Part shown: piece by piece, positions 6,519 through 9,032 of the stretch
How positions within the stretch are numbered: the stretch's first letter is position 1
Layout of the letters: the number at the start of each line of letters is the position of its first letter
DNA from: UBA1049 sp964525815
GTDB lineage: Bacteria; Bacillota; Clostridia; Oscillospirales; CAG-382
Reading direction: 5' to 3'
Length of the DNA stretch: 9,032 nucleotides
Assembly: GCA_964525815.1 (NCBI GenBank)
Contig: CAZGJQ010000081.1
Span: forward strand, 1-9,032
The notes under the pieces: generated by a model
What the model saw: only the letters and a program-made list of their open reading frames with translations
What the model was told of the DNA's origin: nothing
Database searches by the model: none
Program-made: the position numbers and the translations under genes

Positions 6519-7385
6519 ATGTTTACCAAATATCTGTTCAAAAAACCGGAAAACGAGCTCGAAACAGGAGAAAAGGAGACAAAAACGCCTGAGGCTAACA
6601 TACCGCCTGAGCTGTGTATAAGCTGTCCGTCCTGCAAAAAGGCTTTTTTCAAGACCGAGGTAAACGAGCTTTGCGGTGTTTGCCCGGCATGCTCTCATTA
6701 TTTCAAAATAGGTGCCCGAGCGAGGATTGAGCTGATTGCGGATAAAAGGAGCTTTGACGAGCACGATAAAAATCTTACATCCACCAACACGATAGCGTTT
6801 CCCGAATACGACAGCAAGCTTGACAGGGCAAGAAAAGAGAGCAGGGAAAACGAGGCGGTTATAACCGGTGTTTGTGATATCGGAGGGCTTCCCTGTGCTG
6901 TTTTTGTTATGGAGCCGAGATTCATTATGGGCTCCATGGGTCGGATTGTGGGAGAAAAAATAACCAGGCTCTTTGAATATGCGACAAAAAAAAGCCTTCC
7001 GGTAATAGGCTTTACCGTATCGGGAGGAGCGAGAATGCAGGAGGGTATTCTTTCGCTGCTACAAATGGCTAAGGTCAGCGGAGCGGTTAAGAATCACAGT
7101 GATGCCGGGAACCTTTATGTAGCGGTGCTTACTAATCCCACAACCGGAGGGGTAACCGCAAGCTTTGCCATGCAGGGGGATATAATAATAGCCGAGCCTA
7201 ATGCGCTTATAGGCTTTGCGGGTCCGAGGGTTATTGAGCAGACCATGCGGCAGAAGCTGCCATCCGATTTTCAACGTGCCGAGTATCTGCTGAGCACCGG
7301 TTTTTTGGACGACATTGTTGACCGTAGGGTACAGAAGGAATATCTTGTGAAGCTACTAAGAATTCATTCCGGAGGTAAAGCATAA
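6519..7385 (+). CDS. accD: acetyl-CoA carboxylase carboxyltransferase, beta subunit
   Basis: A 288-residue crotonase-fold subunit (E. coli 304). With AccA it moves the carboxyl group from biotin to acetyl-CoA, forming malonyl-CoA. The N-terminal zinc ribbon uses Cys36, Cys39, Cys55 and Cys58 in the normal C-x2-C-x15-C-x2-C spacing. Two further cysteines, 33 and 52, extend each knuckle to CxxCxxC. The transferase core shows SGGARMQEG (168-176), NPTTGGVTASFAM (206-218) and GFAGPRVIEQT (232-242). There is no well-spaced ribosome site: AAAGGA (6497-6502) is 16 nt upstream, inside accC. Initiation therefore probably depends on coupling to accC, whose stop is 6 nt before. The stop overlaps the accA start (TAATG). 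Confidence 0.96.
   Translation: MFTKYLFKKPENELETGEKETKTPEANIPPELCISCPSCKKAFFKTEVNELCGVCPACSHYFKIGARARIELIADKRSFDEHDKNLTSTNTIAFPEYDSKLDRARKESRENEAVITGVCDIGGLPCAVFVMEPRFIMGSMGRIVGEKITRLFEYATKKSLPVIGFTVSGGARMQEGILSLLQMAKVSGAVKNHSDAGNLYVAVLTNPTTGGVTASFAMQGDIIIAEPNALIGFAGPRVIEQTMRQKLPSDFQRAEYLLSTGFLDDIVDRRVQKEYLVKLLRIHSGGKA
7371..7375 (+). promoter_or_regulatory. Ribosome binding site of accA inside the accD 3' end
   Basis: GGAGG lies 9 nt before the ATG at 7385 and is embedded in the last codons of accD. accA thus has its own strong site as well as a TAATG junction, unlike accD. Confidence 0.75.
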
Positions 7386-8173
7386 TGGCGGCTTATGATA
7401 ATGTTATGACAGCCAGAGCCAAAGGAAGACCGACCTCCTCCGATTTTATACAGCATATTTTTACCGATTTTATGGAAATGCACGGAGACCGCAGACATGG
7501 GGACGACGCTGCGGTTATGGCGGGTATTGCGATGCTCGGAGATATGCCTGTTACGGTTATCGGGCTGGAAAAGGGACACGACACCAAGGATAAAATAGCC
7601 CGCAACTTCGGGCAGGCGCATCCGGAGGGTTATCGTAAGGCTTTACGGCAGATGAAGCTTGCCGAGAAGTTCGCCCGTCCGGTAATCTGCTTTATAGACA
7701 CCTCGGGAGCGTTTGCGGGAGTGGGAGCGGAGTCCAGAGGTCAGGGGCACGCGATAGCCGAGAATCTTTATGAGATGATGACGCTAAAAACACCGATAAT
7801 TTCTATATTTATTGGAGAGGGCGGAAGCGGAGGTGCTTTGGCGCTTGCGGTCGCCGATGAGGTATGGATACTCGAAAATGCAGTTTACTCGGTTATTTCA
7901 CCGGAGGGCTGCGCAAGCATATTGTGGAAGGACACAAAGAGGATAAAGGAAGCGGCGGAATGTCTGAAGATGACCGCCGAGGATTTGTACAATCTCGGTG
8001 CGGTGGACAGGATTATTAAGGAAAACAACGATTTTTCGGTCGTATACGGGAATATAGCCGAGCTGCTTAATAAAACGCTCGAGCAATATAAATCTACGTC
8101 AAACAAGGGAAAAAAGCTTGAGGAAATGCTGGAGGAGCGATACAGGAAGTTCAGGAAGATAGGAGAGGTATAA
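7385..8173 (+). CDS. accA: acetyl-CoA carboxylase carboxyltransferase, alpha subunit
   Basis: A 262-residue crotonase-fold partner of AccD. Visible are the RPTSSDFI start (15-22), MHGDRRHGDDAAVMAG (32-47), the GHDTKDKIARNFG segment (64-76), FIDTSGAFAGVGAESRGQ (103-120), GEGGSGGALALAVADEVW (144-161) and SVISPEGCASILWKD (169-183). The E. coli protein has 319 residues; the missing part is the N-terminal helical region, which is also short in other Firmicutes, so this is not a truncation. The pattern SGAFAGVGAESRGQG differs a little from the common PGAYPGIGAEERGQ. A Lys/Glu-rich tail (about 238-262) ends the protein. The start shares one base with the accD stop and the stop shares one base with the degV start. 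Confidence 0.96.
   Translation: MAAYDNVMTARAKGRPTSSDFIQHIFTDFMEMHGDRRHGDDAAVMAGIAMLGDMPVTVIGLEKGHDTKDKIARNFGQAHPEGYRKALRQMKLAEKFARPVICFIDTSGAFAGVGAESRGQGHAIAENLYEMMTLKTPIISIFIGEGGSGGALALAVADEVWILENAVYSVISPEGCASILWKDTKRIKEAAECLKMTAEDLYNLGAVDRIIKENNDFSVVYGNIAELLNKTLEQYKSTSNKGKKLEEMLEERYRKFRKIGEV
8161..8165 (+). promoter_or_regulatory. Ribosome binding site of degV inside the accA 3' end
   Basis: AGGAG (within AGGAGAGG) lies 7 nt before the ATG at 8173. A strong site plus a TAATG junction shows that degV is a true member of the operon. Confidence 0.75.
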
Positions 8174-8997
8174 TGGTTGCCATTGTAACCGACAGCACCG
8201 TCTGTATGAGTAAAAGAGAGGCGGCGGCATACGGAGTGCGTATTGTCCCGCAGAACTATTCCATCGGCGACAGGGTTTATAAGGAGACCTACTCCGATTT
8301 TTTCGGAGATTTTTCCCGTTTACTTGCTGTTCCTGAGACATTAACCGATACCGAGCAGCCTGAGGTCAAGGATTTTTTGGACGCTTTTTCACTGCTTGTT
8401 CGTAAGGGCTATGAGATTATCTGCATAACCATTTCCTCAAGGCTGAGCAGCGCATATTATAATGCCGTTCTGGCAAAAAAAAGGTTGAGCGGCGGCAGGG
8501 TGGAGGTTATTGATTCCTCTCTTACCGCCGGCGGAATGTATTTGCTGGTAAAAAGAGCAAGACTGCTGGCTATGTCGGGAATGACCTTGGAGGAAATAGT
8601 AGGGGGCGTTTATAAATACATTCCGTCAATATCCGTCCGGTTTACGGTGGATAATTTGTCCGCTTTACGGAGCAGTAACAGATTGAGAGCGGTGAGGAAA
8701 TCGGTGGGTACGGTTCTCAACCGAAGACCGATGCTAAAGCTCCATAACGGGACTATAGTCGCAGAGGATACGGCACTCGGCAGCAGTGACCGATTAAAAA
8801 AAATGCTGCTCGGGATCCCGCAGAGTGCGGCAAATATCATCATTCACTATATGGTGCTCTCAAAGCGAATAGAAACGGTTTACAGGCTGGTACGCCGCAT
8901 TTTTCCGGAAGCAAGGGTGGAATGCAGGCAGCTCGGACCTGTTTTGGGAATACATCTCGGCTGCTCTGTAATTGGAATCGTGTGGAGCTTAAGATAA
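8173..8997 (+). CDS. DegV-family (FakB-like) fatty-acid-binding protein, divergent
   Basis: A 274-residue protein of DegV length (about 280) with no signal peptide. DegV/FakB proteins hold one fatty acid; FakB presents it to the kinase FakA to form acyl phosphate. Recognisable family blocks are IVTDST (4-9), DTEQP (59-63, normally TSQP), TISSRLSSAYYNA (86-98, normally ISSGLSGTYxxA), VIDS (112-115) and LGPVLGIHLG (254-263) with conserved His261. Several signatures are changed: the G-G-R-I block reads S-S-N-R-L (167-171), the VRGRKKA-type Arg region reads ALGSSDRLKK (201-210), and the final GPG reads GCS (263-265). Family membership is fairly sure; lipid binding and FakA partnership are open. 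Its TAATG overlap with accA and the terminator after it make it the operon's last gene. Confidence 0.85.
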   Translation: MVAIVTDSTVCMSKREAAAYGVRIVPQNYSIGDRVYKETYSDFFGDFSRLLAVPETLTDTEQPEVKDFLDAFSLLVRKGYEIICITISSRLSSAYYNAVLAKKRLSGGRVEVIDSSLTAGGMYLLVKRARLLAMSGMTLEEIVGGVYKYIPSISVRFTVDNLSALRSSNRLRAVRKSVGTVLNRRPMLKLHNGTIVAEDTALGSSDRLKKMLLGIPQSAANIIIHYMVLSKRIETVYRLVRRIFPEARVECRQLGPVLGIHLGCSVIGIVWSLR

Positions 8998-8998
8998 T

Positions 8999-9007
8999 GT
9001 ATTATAA
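8999..9007 (+). repeat. Post-stop motif GTATTATAA, copy 3
   Basis: The third identical copy, two bases after the degV stop (8995-8997) and directly before the terminator hairpin. Confidence 0.45.
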
Positions 9008-9008
9008 A

Positions 9009-9032
9009 AAATGCACCTTTTCGGGTGCATTT
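9009..9032 (+). terminator. Rho-independent terminator of the fab-acc-degV operon
   Basis: AAATGCACC (9009-9017) pairs perfectly with GGTGCATTT (9024-9032) around a TTTTCG loop, giving a 9-bp stem. A run of A precedes the stem, and the T tract begins at the end and probably continues past the window. With A on one side and T on the other, it may terminate transcription from both directions. It lies 11 nt after the degV stop. Confidence 0.85.

Noticed and set aside
7385..8173. accA as an N-terminally truncated gene
   Set aside because: It is shorter than E. coli AccA, but the strong ribosome site and TAATG junction fix the start, the core motifs are complete, and short AccA proteins are normal in related Firmicutes.
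1..9032. CRISPR array, tRNA/rRNA, insertion sequence, prophage or defence system
   Set aside because: Nearly all bases are in one co-directional metabolic operon. No regularly spaced repeats, tRNA-like folds, transposase motifs or att-like repeats were seen.

Overview
The window holds most of one long, tightly packed type II fatty-acid synthesis operon, all on the + strand. It begins in the last codons of fabH and ends at a rho-independent hairpin. The gene order is (fabH)-acpP-fabK-fabD-fabG-fabF-accB-fabZ-accC-accD-accA-degV. Up to accA this matches the fab cluster known from Streptococcus pneumoniae and many Clostridia. With FabK as the only enoyl-ACP reductase here, split AccA/AccD subunits, TTG and GTG starts, strong AGGAGG-like ribosome sites and heavy use of ATA and AGG/AGA codons, the window points to a Firmicute. 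It is most likely a Clostridia member of gut type with moderate GC. Species cannot be told from this sequence.

Layout. Bases 1-53 are the fabH C-terminus. Bases 85-2927 carry acpP, fabK, fabD and fabG with gaps of at most about 20 bases or with overlaps (fabK/fabD 13 nt; fabD/fabG ATGA). fabF (2973-4199) and accB (4233-4697) each follow a short AT-rich spacer, and the two spacers share two sequence motifs. fabZ (4716-5135) and accC (5172-6512) have weak ribosome sites. A small palindrome lies across the fabZ stop. accD, accA and degV (6519-8997) are nearly fused: a 6-nt gap and two TAATG stop/start junctions. A 9-bp stem hairpin at 9009-9032 closes the operon. There is no gene-free stretch longer than 50 bases.

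How the genes work together. AccB (biotin carrier), AccC (biotin carboxylase) and AccD/AccA (carboxyltransferase) make malonyl-CoA. FabD moves malonyl to AcpP. FabH (off the edge) starts chains and FabF elongates them. FabG, FabZ and FabK reduce, dehydrate and reduce again. All core catalytic residues that can be checked by eye are present. No unsaturated-fatty-acid enzyme (FabA, FabM) and no regulator gene (FabT, FapR) lies within the window.

The least ordinary element is the last gene, a DegV-family (fatty-acid-binding, FakB-like) protein. It is translationally coupled to accA, yet several family signature motifs are altered. No new system is evident; the other findings are residue-level variants and short intergenic repeats.
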